NCBI GenBank assembly: GCA_949316235.1
Contig: OX438758.1
Span: forward strand, 744,001 to 808,000
DNA length: 64,000 nucleotides
From: Oegoconia quadripuncta
Lineage: Eukaryota > Arthropoda > Insecta > Lepidoptera > Autostichidae
Reading direction: 5' to 3'
A program made the translations under genes and the position numbers. Under the pieces are notes generated by a model. It had not been told where the DNA came from. It made no database searches and saw only the letters and a list, made by a program, of their open reading frames with translations. This document shows, one piece after another, positions 63,345-64,000 of the stretch (the stretch's first letter is position 1; every line of letters begins with the position of its first letter).

Positions 63345-63682
63345 GTTTTTTTTTTTAACACACAACGGGTTGATACTTGACCTCAATCACACCTGATGTT
63401 ATGTGAATATGAGGTCGAAGGTGGAAGCGTACTGACCCGGAAACCCCAACACATTTGCGGGACTGGCTATCTTAACTCTGACAACCGGAACACAACAATG
63501 CTATTAACATTGCAGCTTTAGATTTGCAGATTTAGATAAGATGGTGGTAGCTAGCCAGGCGGACATTTAAAATGCCCTAACACCAACCAAACCGAGTACT
63601 TAATGTACCCCGCTGGGGATCGAACCCACGACCTCCGAATCGTAAACCCAATGTTGTTTACATTGAGCCACGAAGGCGGTTA
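63345..63682 (-). mobile_element. SINE-A copy, full length
   Basis: Poly(T), 3' domain, body and head on the minus strand. Confidence 0.9.
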
Positions 63683-63904
63683 AGACGGTGCCAACGTGCT
63701 ACTTTGAACCCCAGACTAATTAAAGTAAGAAATCGGGTGTGTAAGAAAAGAAGGTTTCCTCTCCCTGCTCTAACAGTGGGGATGTGAAAGGCGGTTCATG
63801 ATGCTGATCATCAGCTTTTCCAAGTCCACGGCTAGACATAAGCTTCTTCCAGAACGGCACACTGTACCGGAGCTATAGTTTCCAGTTACGTTAATCACCT
63901 TGCC
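63683..63904. other. Sequence upstream of E1, nothing recognised
   Basis: No TM1/TM2-like exon is visible between E1 and the window edge. Confidence 0.45.
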
Positions 63905-63914
63905 AAGACGTGAT

Positions 63915-64000
63915 CTCTTTTTTTTTTTTTATGAGAGGGCGGCAAACGAGAATGCTGGTCACCTGATGGAAAGCAATCACCGCCGCCCATGGACACCCGC
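63915..64000 (-). mobile_element. Repeat E, cut by the window edge
   Basis: Poly(T), then ATGAGAGGGCGGCAAACGAG and CACCGCCGCCCATGGACACC, the reverse complement of 57925-58035. Confidence 0.75.

Noticed and set aside
62064..64000. A TM1/TM2 exon of the receptor upstream of E1
   Set aside because: Only LINE-F, SINE-A and repeat E sequence and unassigned DNA were found. No membrane-helix coding stretch with a phase-1 donor is visible.

Overview
The window looks like the interior of one large gene in a moth or butterfly genome. The evidence is AT-rich DNA, dense tRNA-derived SINEs, mariner, DIRS, Gypsy (Mag-like) and Copia elements, LINE 3' ends of types I associate with Lepidoptera from memory, and an insect neuropeptide receptor split into short exons. 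The species cannot be named from the sequence.

The host gene is on the minus strand. Five coding exons (61973-62063, 29836-30035, 20385-20532, 10370-10482, 1753-1936; 736 bp) join in one continuous frame through GT-AG splice sites. They encode a class A GPCR from the end of TM2 to the end of TM7. It belongs to the pyrokinin/CAPA (neuromedin-U receptor-like) family and is most likely CAPA-receptor-like. The first exon(s) lie beyond 64000 and the cytoplasmic tail lies left of position 1. I call the exons E1 to E5 in transcript order. The introns are about 32, 9.3, 9.9 and 8.4 kb.

Almost everything else is transposable-element DNA. Intron E4-E5 (1937-10369) holds a 14-unit minisatellite that has copied the E5 splice acceptor, several SINEs, and a DIRS-like element with inverted terminal repeats. 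Intron E3-E4 (10483-20384) holds SINEs, a tandem array of hairpin-bounded units, a GC-rich MITE, an intact 1319-bp mariner and a mariner-type MITE lying 32 bp from the E3 donor. Intron E2-E3 (20533-29835) holds an intact 4653-bp Gypsy element with identical 120-bp LTRs, inserted in a LINE fragment, plus microsatellites. Intron E1-E2 (30036-61972) holds a Tc1/mariner-like element with TIRs of about 268 bp, a second 1319-bp mariner in inverted orientation, an intact Copia element with an unusual 5' LTR, a 30-bp minisatellite and many LINE and SINE fragments.

Repeat families are labelled locally: SINE-A (about 320 bp), SINE-B and its subfamily B', MITE-D (about 420 bp), LINE-F (5'-truncated copies), LINE-C, LINE-J, tail family E, Helitron-like G and repeat M. 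Only five TE open frames look intact: two mariner transposases, one Tc1-like transposase, one Gypsy gag-pol and one Copia gag-pol.

Two points most deserve follow-up. One is the array of duplicated splice acceptors in front of E5. The other is the pair of nearly identical inverted mariners that bracket receptor exons E2 and E3.
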